Source: Aplectana chamaeleonis (taxonomy: Eukaryota; Nematoda; Chromadorea; Rhabditida; Cosmocercidae). From it: a DNA stretch of 64,000 bases. The position numbers and the translations under genes were made by a program. The DNA is taken from contig JAPDOI010001204.1 in assembly GCA_029168955.1 (NCBI GenBank), positions 124,001-188,000 on the forward strand, given 5' to 3'. Each line of letters begins with the position of its first letter. Position 1 is the first letter of the stretch. The notes under the pieces are model-generated. The model had not been told where the DNA came from, searched no databases, and saw only the letters and a list, made by a program, of their open reading frames with translations. Positions 39,201 through 42,198 of this stretch are shown piece by piece.

Positions 39201-42198
39201 CAGTGCCCATCCAGATGTCAGATGGGATGGTGACCTGTTGACAGCAGCAAAATTCCCCAAGCTGCTTGGCCTTATTCTTGATCCGTCACTGAAGTTCCAC
39301 AAAAACGCGGAACAGAAACGAACAGTCGTCAAGGCTAGGCTTAATATCTTGAGAGCTCTCGGAGGAACATCATGGGGAAGCAGCCGAGAGACAATATTGA
39401 GAACCTACAGAGCAATACTTCAGCCGGCTCTGGAATATGCGGCACCAGTGTGGCAGCACCTGGTGTCTGACAGCTCCTGGAATAAGCTGCAGCGTGTACA
39501 AAATGCTGCGCTTAGAATCGCTACCGGTTGTGCAAGGAGCTCCCCAATAGAACATCTTCACGGGAGACCTGCATATTGCCGGTCAAGGAGCATTGTGAAC
39601 TCCAGGCACAGCAGATGTATATTAATGTTCTGAGACAGCCGAATCATCCAACAAAGAGAATCATGAAGCCCATAAGAGAGAGGTCGATTAGGACGCCGTT
39701 CGCCGATGCTCCTCGTAAAGTTGATGCACAGAGATGGGCCGACTCCAACATGGAAAGGCTTCGTCTTCTGCGTGAGGAGCACACCCAGTTTGTTCGAGGA
39801 TATCTAACGAAGGCGGCTGTGAACCCTATCCTAGGAGCAGCGCCGCCTCGGGTTTGCGAGTTCGAGTCTCAACTCGGCAGACGAGCCAGATGTGCTCTTG
39901 CCTCGCTGCGCTGTGGTCACTCTATTCTGCTCATGTCTTACGTCAACAAGATCGACAGCAGCCGACCAGACGCATGCCCGGACTGTGGTGCTCCCGGACA
40001 CGACACGGCGCACTTATTCATGTGCCCGAAGAGACCTACCTCCTTAACCACAATGGACCTTTGGACGAATCCTGTGAAGGCCGCCCAGTTTCTCAACCTA
40101 TGACAAAAACCACTTCGAGGCTGCAGAAGAAGAAGAAGAAAGGCACAGTCCAACCTCAGAGGTAATTTTTGATATGATGGTCCGGTTGCCGCCAATAGCA
40201 ACCCTGCCAGGCGCTAAATCTAGATTCGCTCAAATAAGCGAGAAAAGCCAGGAAAAAGTAGGCCACACCCCTTGAAAGAAAAAATGGGTAACGCCCGCTG
40301 CCAGGTTTCCGACCTCAATAGGGAAGAGACGCGCGAATGATTTTATTCAAAACCTATGTTCTTCGATTTGTTTTTGGTCTGGCTTTATATTCTGGCCCGC
40401 TTCAGAACGATGGCTGCGAATAACGAGAAAATACAGGCTCGAGACAACTCGTCCGCGAACTTCTAGCCGTTCAAAATTGAAATTTTTGAGGAGCCGTAAC
40501 TTCGTTCGTTGTGAGTTCTGAGCAATTCTAGAGACACCATTGTGATCAGCGTGAAATTTTCTCCAAGATAGGCAGAAAAACGAAAAATCGATTCCAAGGT
40601 TGGACTGTGTCTTTAAGGAGATGGTCCCCACGGTTAGGGGGGGGGGTGGTCGTTTACACGGAGACCGTGGTGGGAACCATCGGAATAACCCATATGTGGC
40701 ATCGAGGGCGAATAGTTGGCTAATGGCCGACGAATCGCTGGCTACTGGCGGGCGGATCGCTGGTTACTGGCGGGCGGATGGCGGGGGGTATGTCGATCCG
40801 CCCGCCGAAAGCCAGCGATCCGCCCGCACCTCCTGTCTGAGAGTAGTACAGTGTTCTAACCAGCAGTTATCTCACAATCAGTGTCAAAATATGTGCACTA
40901 GGAATACACGTTCTCCTTGCACAGACATAGTGAGCTTTGTTTTGTGCCCATTTAGGGAGATTTTCTTGTTTTCTGTCAAACTCGATTTTCTGTTTTGTTT
41001 CCAGAAATGATTTTAGGGGGTAGGGATTCAGAAAACGACGAGATTTTTGCTGGTTAGAACACTGTACTACTCTCAGACAGGAGGTGCGGGCGGATGGCGG
41101 GGGGTATGTCGATCCGCCCGCCGAAAGCCCTGCAGGAGGTGCGGGCGGATGGCGGGGGGTATGTCGATCCGCCCGCCGAAAGCCCTGCCTATCTTGTTTA
41201 AACCTATCTCACATACATTTTGTATGTTTCTTTGTCGCCAAATAAAGCTATTGAATTGAATTGAGATGGTTTTTAGGTAGGTTTGGATTTTATTGCTTGA
41301 GGAAAAAAGCAAATGGCTTGAAAGTGGCTGATTTTCTACCAAATCGAGAGTAAGCGCGGCAGAGCTGGCACGAGCGCGTGAGAGCGAGCGTGAGGGGTCG
41401 TTCATACTCCCGTCGCCGAGCGGCGCGGCACAGTGCATTTCTGAATTATTGATAACGCGGTGCAGCACGATAAATATTGTAAGATTGCATTTTGCCACGC
41501 TGCTTGGCGGCGAAAGTATAAACGACGCCTAGGCGAGCGGGAGCGACTAGCAAATAGTGTGCCCTCGACGAACATCGATTTTGCGTAATCGCGCGCCCTT
41601 GCTACGTATGGGCGCTACTCAGCTTAAAAATGTCCGGCAATTTCGAGCGAATTTCGGAACTTTTCGGAACAATCCTGGCAAACCCAGCAAAAGTAGATAT
41701 TAAACTAACCAGAGCTAACTCGATCCCTGACGTCGATCACTGTCCGGAAGAACCCATGAATATGCGCTCCTCGAGAATGAAACCGATACAGTTCACTGGG
41801 GAACGCTTCCACCGGCTTATAGTTAGTGTCCGAATCCAAAACAGCGTAGTTGGCGAACGGGAAATACCGCTTGCATGCCTTCTGGTAATTTTCGAACAAA
41901 TAGTCTTTCTCCTCCACAGGCGACAAATTGTGCGGGAAATATGCTGAAAAAGAGACATGATCAACTCAACTAGGTTGGAAATCGGGTGTAAGACGTTCAG
42001 TTCAAAAATCCAGTGGGTAGACGGGGCAGAGGGAGGGTTGAAACACAAGATGTTGAAGGAAGCTAAGACTTTTCCAGGCGTCACCGCCGGGTGGCGGACG
42101 TTTAGGCCGGTTGGGATTAGGGCGAGGCAGAGACGCGGTGGGTGGAGGCAGTGGTAAACTCGTCTCCACGCCGCTGTCACCGGAGCGCATTCGCGTGG
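8..42198 (-). CDS. Gene A: 13-exon model of an unrecognised, probably tail-anchored protein with TE-filled introns
   Basis: Exons in transcript order, given as high-low coordinates: 42198-42085, 41943-41710, 34026-33960, 33622-33508, 18807-18727, 18667-18584, 18530-18360, 18304-18131, 16633-16030, 15873-15280, 9492-9316, 464-353 and 274-8. Each is bounded by AG/GT sites, most with worm-like TTTCAG or TTTTAG acceptors. Phases fit at every join except two (18131 to 16633 and 9316 to 464), where an exon must be missing. The summed product is about 930 residues: a proline-rich start, an aromatic-rich block, a KPGPKPAPKPFPYY linker, an Arg/Lys-rich charged middle, acidic stretches, and a lysine cluster before a single hydrophobic segment ending in WLPD. 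That ending suggests tail anchoring in an internal membrane, which is inference. I do not recognise the family. The model could also be two genes split at one of the phase breaks. Confidence 0.6.
353..464 (-). CDS. Gene A exon 12
   Basis: A CTACACAG acceptor and GAA|GTGAGT donor bound 37 codons after one split base, with a run of four Asp (MGDDDDHGYEMLGPGAPE) and a Gln/Glu-rich end. It ends in phase 0, matching the last exon. Its one-base start does not match exon 11, so an exon is missing in the 8.9-kb intron, or this exon begins a separate gene at the internal ATG. Confidence 0.55.
465..1194. other. Intronic stretch without a recognised feature
   Basis: Minus-strand frames upstream of exon 12 are open for a short way (to about 612) but show no codon pattern or acceptor I trust. 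From 640 to 1190 I see only unique-looking AT-rich DNA. Confidence 0.4.
1195..1232 (-). ncRNA. Hammerhead ribozyme motif of Penelope element 1
   Basis: On the minus strand a perfect CTGATGA (1227-1221) is followed by helix II (GGC paired with GCC, five to six-base loop), then GAAA (1207-1204) and GCTT. Helix III is only the palindrome AGCT, which suits a dimeric hammerhead. Short-helix-III hammerheads in the terminal repeats of Penelope-like elements are established. Cleavage would follow the U of the CUU triplet. Helix I pairing is imperfect, so activity is uncertain. Confidence 0.68.
1463..1690 (-). pseudogene. GIY-YIG endonuclease C-terminal remnant
   Basis: About 75 codons in a different frame from the RT. 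The EA-EIRR-P-IN pattern near the end matches the C-terminal part of the Penelope GIY-YIG domain seen intact at 13162-13692. The CxxC and YIGET motifs expected upstream are absent. Confidence 0.55.
1720..2597 (-). pseudogene. Penelope RT, catalytic half
   Basis: Continuous frame of 284 codons from the TAA-duplication junction. It contains the Penelope-type primer-grip-side motif RGLAMGNRIAP, the catalytic YIDDV with two aspartates, the GFLPFLNVKV motif and the SAHPMHMK motif typical of this RT class. It ends at a stop after a degenerate linker, well short of the GIY-YIG domain. Confidence 0.82.
2599..3080. mobile_element. Harbinger-like MITE nested in Penelope RT
   Basis: Terminal inverted repeats AGCCTAGTTTTG (2602) and CAAAACTAGGCT (ending 3077), flanked by TAA on both sides. 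Removing the element and one TAA restores the Penelope frame across the join. A 3-bp TAA/TWA duplication is typical of PIF/Harbinger elements. The interior is rich in CGCTGC and GCAGCG words with an internal hairpin at 2850-2885. There is no coding capacity. Confidence 0.78.
3599..4091. mobile_element. MITE, family M1 (TTAAAGGCAGTGTTCACGA ends)
   Basis: Inverted ends TTAAAGGCAGTGTTCACGA and TCGTTAACACTGCCTTTAA. The left 250 bp matches the copy at 14389-14861. Whether the outer TTAA is part of the TIR or the target duplication cannot be decided from this copy alone. Confidence 0.75.
4138..4421. mobile_element. MITE, family M4 (GTGTGTCCGGATGA ends)
   Basis: The left arm AAGTGTGTCCGGATGAAACT and the inverse of the right arm (AGGTGCGTCCAAATGAGACT) match over about 35 bp. 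The same family is inserted in the RTE LINE at 24225-24510, where its TA duplication is clear. The interior is GC-rich. Confidence 0.7.
4797..5032. mobile_element. Short inverted-repeat element
   Basis: Left TCTGTTCTACTGAAACTGTC and right GACAGTCATAATTCAACAGA are inverted copies extending into CCGCCCACGCGG / CCGCATGGGCGG. It is non-coding and about 235 bp, possibly a diverged M4 relative. Confidence 0.6.
5033..5417. other. AT-rich intronic stretch, nothing recognised
   Basis: Low-complexity AT-rich DNA without convincing frames, inverted repeats or splice-bounded exons. Confidence 0.4.
5418..5894. mobile_element. MITE, family M2 (GGCACAGTCCAACCT ends)
   Basis: Ends AGACACAGTCCAAGC and TTGGACTGTGCCTT are inverted. 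The body shares long stretches with 40140-40614 (for example TTTTGATCAAAATCTATG and the CTCGTCCACGAA region). A further partial, inverted-looking copy of the body continues from 5900 to about 6230. Confidence 0.68.
5895..8061. other. Mixed repeat remnants in intron
   Basis: From 5900 to 6230 there is a diverged M2 body. Around 6780-6930 is a GC-rich block with repeated GGTCACC/CACGGCC-like words. At 7744-7768 there is an M1-type right end (TCGTGAACATTGCCTTTAA) without a certain left partner. At 7883-7993 lies the hairpin listed separately. No exon passed splice and frame checks here, although the missing exon before 464 could lie in this stretch. Confidence 0.45.
7883..7993. repeat. Hairpin with about 30-bp arms
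   Basis: CTCATTATCAC plus CAGAAGCGAAGCGGTTGT is mirrored by ACAACCGCTTCGCTTCT plus GTGATAATGAG around a 45-bp AT-rich loop. Arms differ only by a short internal spacer. Probably a tiny snapback element. Confidence 0.7.
8062..8528. mobile_element. MITE, M1-like (TTAAAGGCATCGTTCGCGC ends)
   Basis: The left end TTTAAAGGCATCGTTCGCGC and the right end GCGCGTACGATGCCTTTAA are inverted. The terminal core TTTAAAGGCA equals the M1 family but the next bases differ (ATCG instead of GTGTTC), so this is a subfamily. Confidence 0.7.
8529..9315. other. Intronic stretch with one orphan MITE end
   Basis: An M1-like end (TTAAAGACAGTGTCCACAAT) starts at 8838, with no clear partner. A run of nine C lies near 9008. 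No exon was found. Confidence 0.4.
9316..9492 (-). CDS. Gene A exon 11
   Basis: Fifty-nine codons in phase 0 between CAG (9494-9493 acceptor AG) and a CAG|GTGGGTAAAG donor. The peptide is acidic then proline-rich (NRNMQLAEGQLGAEDDAVTL at its start). A second donor four bases further (G|GTAAAG) is also strong and would change the phase. No domain recognised. Confidence 0.58.
9786..10062. repeat. Two adjacent copies of GC-rich hairpin MITE, family M3
   Basis: Copies at about 9786-9927 and 9928-10062. Each is a near-palindrome: the outer arms carry CGCCGAGCGGCG-type sequence next to TATACT/AGTATA, and the inner part carries GTGCATTTCTGTAATA-like sequence and a GATCACGCGG/CGATATTGTAGGAT centre. 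Similar copies lie at 18823, 41394 and 48875. Confidence 0.75.
10140..10275. repeat. GC-rich dispersed repeat next to M3 copies
   Basis: GCGGCCGCTGCCAGCGGCTG, then AAGCGGCGCCGCTTTGCAA and a final GGTCGAGCCCGCTCTCCAT. An inverted copy with the same order of words lies at 48742-48870, again directly beside an M3 hairpin. The two repeats therefore form a composite unit. Confidence 0.6.
10335..11105. other. Non-coding stretch with CCCG/CGGG words
   Basis: AT-rich to about 10800, then several spaced GGGTCGC, GGGTCAC and CCCGAAAT words to 11030 that look like a degraded repeat. No gene evidence. Confidence 0.35.
11110..11261 (-). pseudogene. LINE reverse-transcriptase C-terminal fragment
   Basis: The minus-strand peptide ETYKTFVAPILEYVTPVYCT, followed by ARLEKVQNGFTRRL, matches the conserved thumb-side region of CR1/jockey-type LINE RTs (YK-PILEY-PVW, LEKVQR-FTRR). 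No upstream palm motif is present, so it is an isolated relic of about 45 codons. Confidence 0.65.
12310..13020 (+). pseudogene. Penelope reverse transcriptase, frameshifted
   Basis: The first frame (12310-12670) has FDVSALYTNVSNDAAMEAVL and RGLAMGQRLAPS. A one-base shift near 12665-12700 moves to the second frame with YRRYIDDCLII (catalytic YxDD) and WLPFLNVQVQ, followed by SAHPTQTKLAVVRNMF. A TAG then ends it at 13020. The linker to the endonuclease (13021-13161) holds the rest in another frame. Confidence 0.85.
13162..13692 (+). CDS. Penelope GIY-YIG endonuclease domain, intact
   Basis: The 176-codon frame holds the complete domain. CVICPSG (residues 54-60) is part of the CxxC linker typical of Penelope elements. 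GVIYQITCQSC (69-79) is the GIY strand and YIGET (83-87) the YIG strand. HVRIKEH carries the conserved Arg and His, and LEAFWI the conserved Glu. In the family this nuclease nicks target DNA to prime reverse transcription. The start is arbitrary because the domain was fused to the RT upstream; the ATG at 13162 is simply the first in frame. Confidence 0.85.
   Translation: MPFISDDVSRAVGKCLRGAGLENTVSLAAIPPNNLKRQLVRNRQYDRACITPQCVICPSGRNGDCIASGVIYQITCQSCGQEYIGETARSLHVRIKEHLDGKDKARISTALGCHKINCHDGEDFEVRVEIVAREAKISARKALEAFWINARDPKINRKDEGINITRELQPYIRLAF
13891..13930 (+). ncRNA. Degenerate hammerhead-like motif in Penelope element 2 terminal repeat
   Basis: CCGAAGA (13895-13901) stands where CTGANGA is expected. 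A four-pair helix II follows (GGCG/CGCC with AAAC loop, 13903-13914), then GAAACGTT (13915-13922) with the palindromic ACGT helix III. An inverted copy lies at 12288-12317. The U-to-C change in the core should weaken or abolish cleavage. Confidence 0.45.
14389..14861. mobile_element. MITE, family M1
   Basis: TTAAAGGCAGTTTTCGCGAT at the left and TCGTGAACACTGCCTTTAA at the right. The interior is strongly similar to 3599-3840 (CCGCCTATCTTGA, GGAACATGGTGGACGAGTTG-like words). A tRNA-like A-box word (TGGCCAAATGG, 14712) occurs in the right half without a B box. Confidence 0.75.
15009..15186. repeat. Snapback hairpin element about 178 bp
   Basis: Outer arms CTTATCGAAGCGAGATTCCG and CGGAGCTAAAATTCATTCCG/ATAAG are imperfectly inverted. 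Inner words CTCCGCAGTTGTGG and CAACTGCGGAG, AGCACGATGAG and CGATAATCATC are also mirrored. It lies 94 bp from the donor of exon 10. Confidence 0.6.
15280..15873 (-). CDS. Gene A exon 10, long exon with basic cluster
   Basis: A TTTCTAG acceptor and ACG|GTACGT donor enclose 198 codons in phase 0. The exon carries mixed acidic and Ser-rich sequence, then a strongly basic run (PKRKRLRKRSKDFKLEDGAL) that resembles a nuclear localisation signal, then an acidic end. The 156-bp intron between exons 9 and 10 is the shortest outside the exon 5-8 cluster. Confidence 0.72.
16030..16633 (-). CDS. Gene A exon 9, long acidic exon
   Basis: A TTTTATTCCAG acceptor opens 201 codons after one split base, starting ISKLRNQWVTWKHARLAQAG. 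The IQ-like basic and aromatic start gives way to a Ser/Thr/Glu/Asp-rich, probably disordered stretch. The donor is taken as AAG|GTGGCC, giving phase 0 into exon 10. Without splicing, the frame stops ten codons later. Confidence 0.68.
16660..17527. other. Intron 8-9 part, no recognised gene
   Basis: The minus-strand frame 17171-16857 is open but Cys/Arg-rich without splice support. The region should contain the missing exon between exons 8 and 9 (length 3n+2) if gene A is continuous. I could not pick one. Confidence 0.4.
17528..18078. mobile_element. MITE, family M1
   Basis: TTAAAGGCAGTGGTCGCGAT at the left and TTCGCGAATACTGCCTTTAA at the right. It ends 53 bp from the exon 8 donor. The middle holds CTAGATGAGTCCGCAGGAT, which resembles a decayed hammerhead core. 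Confidence 0.72.
18131..18304 (-). CDS. Gene A exon 8
   Basis: A canonical GTTTCAG acceptor and ATT|GTGAGT donor enclose 58 codons in phase 0 (EAGRPVKKFCERNARAKQAK and onward), highly charged. Exons 5-8 are tightly clustered with 53 to 59-bp introns, unlike the multi-kilobase introns elsewhere in the gene. The next exon (16633) needs two leftover bases, so a small exon between 18131 and 16633 is missing from the model. Confidence 0.68.
18360..18530 (-). CDS. Gene A exon 7, helical charged segment
   Basis: Fifty-seven codons in phase 0 between an ATTGTAG acceptor and AAG|GTGCGA donor. It begins KALRRRWLKQQEEIAENIVV and continues with alternating acidic and aliphatic residues, predicted helical or coiled-coil. 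The Arg-rich WLKQQEE stretch followed by an acidic helix loosely recalls charged C-terminal regions of large scaffold proteins. I cannot assign a family. Confidence 0.68.
18584..18667 (-). CDS. Gene A exon 6
   Basis: TTTTAG acceptor; 28 codons beginning RPEPKPISRFRAVSHPAKTE, phase 0 at both ends. The donor AGA|GTTGAT is the weakest site in this cluster, but it is the only one that keeps the frame open before a TAA four codons later. Confidence 0.58.
18727..18807 (-). CDS. Gene A exon 5, basic peptide
   Basis: AACTTTTAG acceptor and A|GTATGT donor around exactly 27 codons in phase 0. The product is strongly basic, ending VVTKRRSRS, and could hold a nuclear-localisation-like or RNA-binding basic patch (inference). 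A GC-rich hairpin MITE begins 16 bases upstream of the acceptor, at 18823, so the element lies right beside a splice site. Confidence 0.62.
18823..18966. repeat. GC-rich hairpin MITE, family M3
   Basis: GTTTATACTCCCACCGCCGA and GGCGGCGGAAGTATAAACGA form the outer arms. GTGCATTTCTGTAATATTGA and CGATATTGTAGGATCGC occupy the centre. It abuts the acceptor of exon 5. Confidence 0.78.
18966..19222 (+). repeat. Dispersed repeat R5, copy 1
   Basis: Same-orientation copy of 47266-47500. Shared words include AGAGTCCCGCCGCTG, TTTTGCGTACTACATACAGG (TACGTACAGG in the other) and GCCAAGTTGGAGCT. The copies differ by scattered substitutions and small indels. No frame or TIR is obvious; this copy directly follows an M3 hairpin. 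Confidence 0.68.
19348..19406. repeat. Short near-perfect hairpin
   Basis: GGTTGGCGCAAACTAGGTGC and GCACCGAGTTTGCGCCAACC are inverted with an 18 to 19-base loop and one mismatch. It resembles the ends of a deleted MITE joined together. Confidence 0.7.
19478..19560 (-). repeat. tRNA-like remnant with B box
   Basis: On the minus strand CAGGGTTCGAATCCCGCC gives a T-arm-like hairpin with a canonical B box. The upstream sequence does not fold into D and anticodon arms with matching spacing, so it is a tRNA-derived relic, not a tRNA gene. Confidence 0.35.
19745..20570 (+). repeat. Diverged 42-bp minisatellite array, family F3
   Basis: The word GCGCTACT (variants GTGCTACT, GCGCTAAT) recurs about every 42 bp (near 19816, 19899, 19941, 19983 and 20025). 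Each is followed by ACTTTC plus CGACGCGGCGCACGC-like sequence. Units are 70-85% alike by eye. The open frames inside are produced by the unit length. Confidence 0.78.
20571..21120 (+). repeat. 42-bp minisatellite array, family F2
   Basis: The unit carries GACGTCATCTGAAGCCCCAC followed by CCACTTTCCACGATGTCC. Some units are shortened (GACGACCAGCT). The peptide phase SSEAPxxFHDxxxT repeats every 14 residues. It directly follows F3. An inverted relative lies inside the hAT-like element at 45 kb. Confidence 0.8.
21389..21715 (-). repeat. 42-bp ATTCG minisatellite, left inverted array
   Basis: About seven to eight units containing TCGTTTATTCGAATATTCGG followed by AAAAGTCAATTTTTCGAATAAT on the complementary orientation of the array at 22560. 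The 14-residue peptide repeat (INELFEKLTFPNIR) is a by-product. Units are more than 90% identical. Confidence 0.82.
22097..22286. mobile_element. MITE about 190 bp with GGTGCTATCT ends
   Basis: GGTGCTATCTTAGCGGTGGG and CCCCGCTCAGATAGCACC are inverted. The flanks CCAAACTG and CTAAACTG agree at 7 of 8 positions, consistent with an 8-bp target duplication as in hAT elements. Confidence 0.68.
22560..22970 (+). repeat. 42-bp ATTCG minisatellite, right array
   Basis: About nine units with TTATTCGAATATTCGGAGAA followed by GTCAATTTTTCGAATAATTC. It is inverted relative to 21389-21715, so the two arrays could pair as long arms around a 0.85-kb spacer. Confidence 0.82.
23191..24222 (+). pseudogene. RTE endonuclease domain
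   Basis: Catalytic blocks of the APE-like endonuclease are present in order: TLNCRS (Asn, about residue 14), LQET (Glu, about 49), SAHAPTE (His), RIDANAKMG (Asp and Asn) and SDHHPVL (Ser-Asp-His near residue 255). The enzyme nicks target DNA to prime reverse transcription. The frame then passes into the linker and is cut at TST by the MITE. Confidence 0.87.
24225..24510. mobile_element. MITE (family M4) nested in RTE LINE, TA duplication
   Basis: TIRs AGGTGCGTCCGAATGAGAAT and ATTCTCATTCGAGCACACTT are flanked by TA at 24223-24224 and 24511-24512. Removing it with one TA joins the linker codons in frame (TST to YNRVC). TA duplications are typical of Tc1/mariner-type elements. Confidence 0.85.
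24511..26479 (+). pseudogene. RTE reverse transcriptase and C-terminal region
   Basis: After the MITE come YNRVCALRTAGNF, a TGA in place of the expected Trp near 24613, then RT blocks NYRGISLLRVMYK, AGFRPGRSTIDQV, FLDFEAAFDSPHR and LEYADDIVLFAEN (catalytic YADD). Between 25450 and 25500 a deletion and an insertion in the T run put the GVRQGAVAGP block out of frame while restoring it after. A frameshift near 25855 separates the C-terminal region (SAIRPIMMYGSETWAAPK). Confidence 0.87.
26574..26690 (+). pseudogene. Fragment of the jockey/ingi-like LINE
   Basis: About 38 codons matching the linker of the LINE at 38060-38160 (ENKKKCWEKFTGKLNF, then TMTRKVLRKIPGKF). It sits directly between the RTE 3' end and the 42-bp array. 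Confidence 0.7.
26693..27105 (-). repeat. 42-bp minisatellite, family F1, small array
   Basis: About ten units such as AGTGCGCCGAACGCCGTAGA followed by AAGTGTGCGGGACCCAAG, which is the complement of the giant array unit at 51.4-64 kb. Units are more diverged than in the giant array. Confidence 0.85.
27170..27700 (+). repeat. Flank shared with giant array (inverted copy of 50745-51300)
   Basis: ACCACTCATTTCAACTGCTTAGC, then TTTCTAAATCAGGTTTATAT, later GAGGTTAACGGGTGTTGCAA and a GCCGGCGAAGCCGG block with CAGCAACAGAGGCC. All recur in inverse order at 50745-51300. Array plus flank therefore form one dispersed element in two orientations. Confidence 0.75.
27710..28532. other. No recognised feature
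   Basis: Moderately GC-rich 27950-28350 with open but motif-free frames on both strands, then AT-rich. I saw neither a splice-bounded exon nor a TIR pair. Confidence 0.35.
28533..29958. mobile_element. Larger M1-type element with an internal long inverted repeat
   Basis: TTAAAGGCAGCATACACGCT plus CGCAAACATGGTCG at the left and its inverse at 29924-29958 (about 40 bp). Inside, 28574-28805 and 28900-29133 are inverted copies of about 230 bp with a 95-bp spacer. GGCGCTTTGTCCGGAA-type repeats follow at 29140-29215. Confidence 0.75.
29959..31460. other. Repeat-poor to AT-rich intronic stretch
   Basis: An M4-like end (GTGTCCGAGTGAGACTGGCC) occurs at 30230. GGCTTCGCGATCGCGG and GGCTCCGCAATTTGATG type words recur at 30290-30530. 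TTATATTGTGACATTAACTA is duplicated at 30724-30775. From 30850 to 31125 there is ATTCGA-rich AT sequence ending CCCAAGTCTAATA. No exons. Confidence 0.4.
31465..31745. mobile_element. MITE, unsplit relative of 12075-14152
   Basis: GTGCTTCTCTGGGCCAAATT at the left and AATTTGGCCCAGAGAAGCAG at the right are inverted over about 90 bp. The middle contains GGAAATTGGAAACTATACGA and TATAAAAGAGCC. It supplies the empty-site reference for the Penelope insertion at 12 kb. Confidence 0.78.
31746..32621. other. No recognised feature
   Basis: Unique-looking intronic DNA. A minus-strand frame 32141-31911 is open but lacks flanking splice sites that fit gene A phases. Confidence 0.35.
32622..32769 (+). repeat. 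Tandem duplication of 74 bp
   Basis: TGCCTATAGGGCACCTACAC, GCCGCATTGCGGTGCCGACA and CAGATTTTCTCAGAGTAGAG occur twice in direct order 74 bp apart with no differences seen. Each copy contains the mini-palindrome GTGCCTATAGGGCAC. Confidence 0.8.
32825..33034. repeat. Long near-perfect palindrome, arms about 95-105 bp
   Basis: CAACTACTCGACTATTCAAA at the left and TTTGAATAATCGAGTAGTTG at the right. The arms continue through AATCGAGTC, CGAATAGTCGATTATTCG and AACAGCGACTTAGT with only about six mismatches, and almost no loop. It is rich in ATTCG words like the 21-23 kb arrays. Confidence 0.82.
33100..33312. repeat. Inverted-repeat element next to an M4 end
   Basis: GGAAACCAGCTAACTGCAGC and GCTGCAGTTAGCTGTTTTCC are inverted around an AT-rich 50-bp centre. 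From 33228 an M4-type end (CGGCCAGAATCATTCGGGCA-like, finishing GCACACTTTAAAAC) follows. Confidence 0.6.
33508..33622 (-). CDS. Gene A exon 4
   Basis: A GATTTTCCAG acceptor and GAG|GTAGGT donor bound 38 codons including the proline/lysine linker KVKPGPKPAPKPFPYYAEQQ. Its first base completes an Asn codon with exon 3 and it ends in phase 0. The next recognised exon also starts in phase 0, but lies 14.7 kb away beyond the RTE LINE, so further exons in that gap are possible. Confidence 0.68.
33960..34026 (-). CDS. Gene A exon 3 (67 bp)
   Basis: A CTTTTACTTGCAG acceptor and an AA|GTAAGA donor enclose 21 codons (QTRYIQDIHFGKVFPLFLDY and one more residue). It starts with two bases and ends with two bases, exactly what exon 2 (one base left) and exon 4 (one base at its start) require. 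This double phase fit across a 7.7-kb intron is the best support for a single transcript here. Confidence 0.72.
34800..35200. repeat. Irregular GATCCGCCCGC / GCGGGCGGATC repeat cluster
   Basis: The words GGGCGGATCGCTG and CAGCGATCCGCCCGC recur many times in both orientations (34877, 34908, 34958, 34996, 35021, 35108, 35190). Similar words occur at 40735-40830 and 41085-41190. Units vary in length, so it is a cluster of snapback repeats and not a simple tandem. Confidence 0.7.
35395..36055. mobile_element. Inverted-repeat element with TCGCTTCGA words
   Basis: AAAGGCTCATTCTTAGCAGG/TCGCTTCGAC at the left and GTCGAAGCGACCAGCTATGA/ATGAGCCTT at the right are inverted. Internal GGTCGAAGCGACC and GAAGCGATTCGTCTAGTCGA words add further hairpins. 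Confidence 0.6.
36056..36660. other. Orphan M1 end and hairpin words
   Basis: TTAAAGGCAGAGTCCACGAT at 36053 is an M1 end without a clear partner. CAACGCGTAGCTAGATGCCT (36261) is inverted at 37371-37390, hinting at an element spanning 36.05-37.4 kb around the next feature. Confidence 0.4.
36660..37105. repeat. Back-to-back snapback units of about 172 bp
   Basis: At least two full hairpins (36759-36931 and 36930-37103) plus a half copy (36664-36765). Each starts GGGGTGCGTTCCAAGAACAT/TCCCATGG and ends with the inverse GTTCTTGGAACGCACC. Inner words are CGTCCATGGAAACGTAGCC and CATCCATGGAAAGCAAAGTT. Confidence 0.75.
37106..37480. other. Short hairpin and unrecognised DNA
   Basis: CTAGATGCCTCCGAAACC and GTGTGAGGCATCTAG (37329-37381) form a small hairpin. 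The rest shows nothing. Confidence 0.4.
37498..39633 (+). pseudogene. LINE endonuclease tail and reverse transcriptase
   Basis: The 711-codon frame has the endonuclease SDH motif near residue 63. RT blocks are WKTANVIPLPKPGKS, GFRPISLLSPIAK, QHGFRKLHSTTTAL, VALDLSEAFDSV (catalytic Asp), AAGVPQDGVLSP, and MYADDVTIM (catalytic YADD). VPQDGVLSP has Asp where the family normally has Gly, probably a decay mutation. The N-terminal 60 codons do not look like endonuclease and may be out of frame. Confidence 0.87.
39560..40103 (+). pseudogene. LINE C-terminal region with Cys/His knuckle
   Basis: Continues the RT product after a one-base shift (RETCILPVKEHCEL). It ends with CPDCGAPGHDTAHLFMC, a CxxC-H-C knuckle seen at the C-terminus of jockey-type LINEs and thought to bind nucleic acid, then a stop at 40101-40103. 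Confidence 0.82.
40140..40614. mobile_element. MITE, family M2
   Basis: AAGGCACAGTCCAACCTCAG at the left and AGGTTGGACTGTGTCTTT at the right are inverted. The body is shared with 5418-5894. It sits exactly at the AAG tail of the LINE. Confidence 0.75.
40725..41190. repeat. GGGCGGAT repeats and a 50-bp inverted pair
   Basis: GCGATCCGCCCGCACCTCCT plus GTCTGAGAGTAGTACAGTGT (40815-40863) is inverted at 41049-41098 around 185 bp of AT-rich DNA. Two direct copies of a 55-bp unit (GGAGGTGCGGGCGGATGGCG and CGATCCGCCCGCCGAAAGCC) follow at 41079-41189. Confidence 0.75.
41394..41532. repeat. GC-rich hairpin MITE, family M3
   Basis: GGTCGTTCATACTCCCGTCG with CCGAGCGGCGCGGC and the inverse arm GGCGGCGAAAGTATAAACGA. 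Same centre words as the other M3 copies. Confidence 0.76.
41710..41943 (-). CDS. Gene A exon 2
   Basis: A strong TTTTTCAG acceptor, 77 full codons plus split codons at both ends, and a G|GTTAGT donor. The peptide is rich in Tyr and Phe (YFPHNLSPVEEKDYLFENY near its start) with an aromatic and His-rich middle. The one-base 3' phase fits exon 3 exactly. No family recognised. Confidence 0.72.
42085..42198 (-). CDS. Gene A exon 1 with start codon
   Basis: A TTTGCTACAG acceptor at 42199-42200 is followed by an 8-nt leader and an ATG at 42190-42188. This spacing is typical of a nematode trans-spliced 5' end. The 35 codons begin MRSGDSGVETSLPLPPPT and are very proline-rich. The preferred donor is G|GTGACG, leaving one base that completes GCA (Ala) with exon 2. 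A second donor (A|GTCTTA) about 11 bases downstream would also keep the frame. Only RNA data can separate an internal acceptor from a trans-splice site. Confidence 0.5.

Larger units (their letters stand above)
37490..40139 (+). mobile_element. Jockey/ingi-like LINE, 5'-truncated, with AAG-rich tail
   Basis: It begins within the endonuclease domain (SSDHIPVLVYI), then holds a complete reverse transcriptase and a C-terminal Cys/His motif. The 3' end is GCAGAAGAAGAAGAAGAAAG, ending where an M2 MITE starts. One frameshift near 39560 splits the frame. The clade assignment (jockey, or ingi/vingi-like) is from motif style only. Confidence 0.85.
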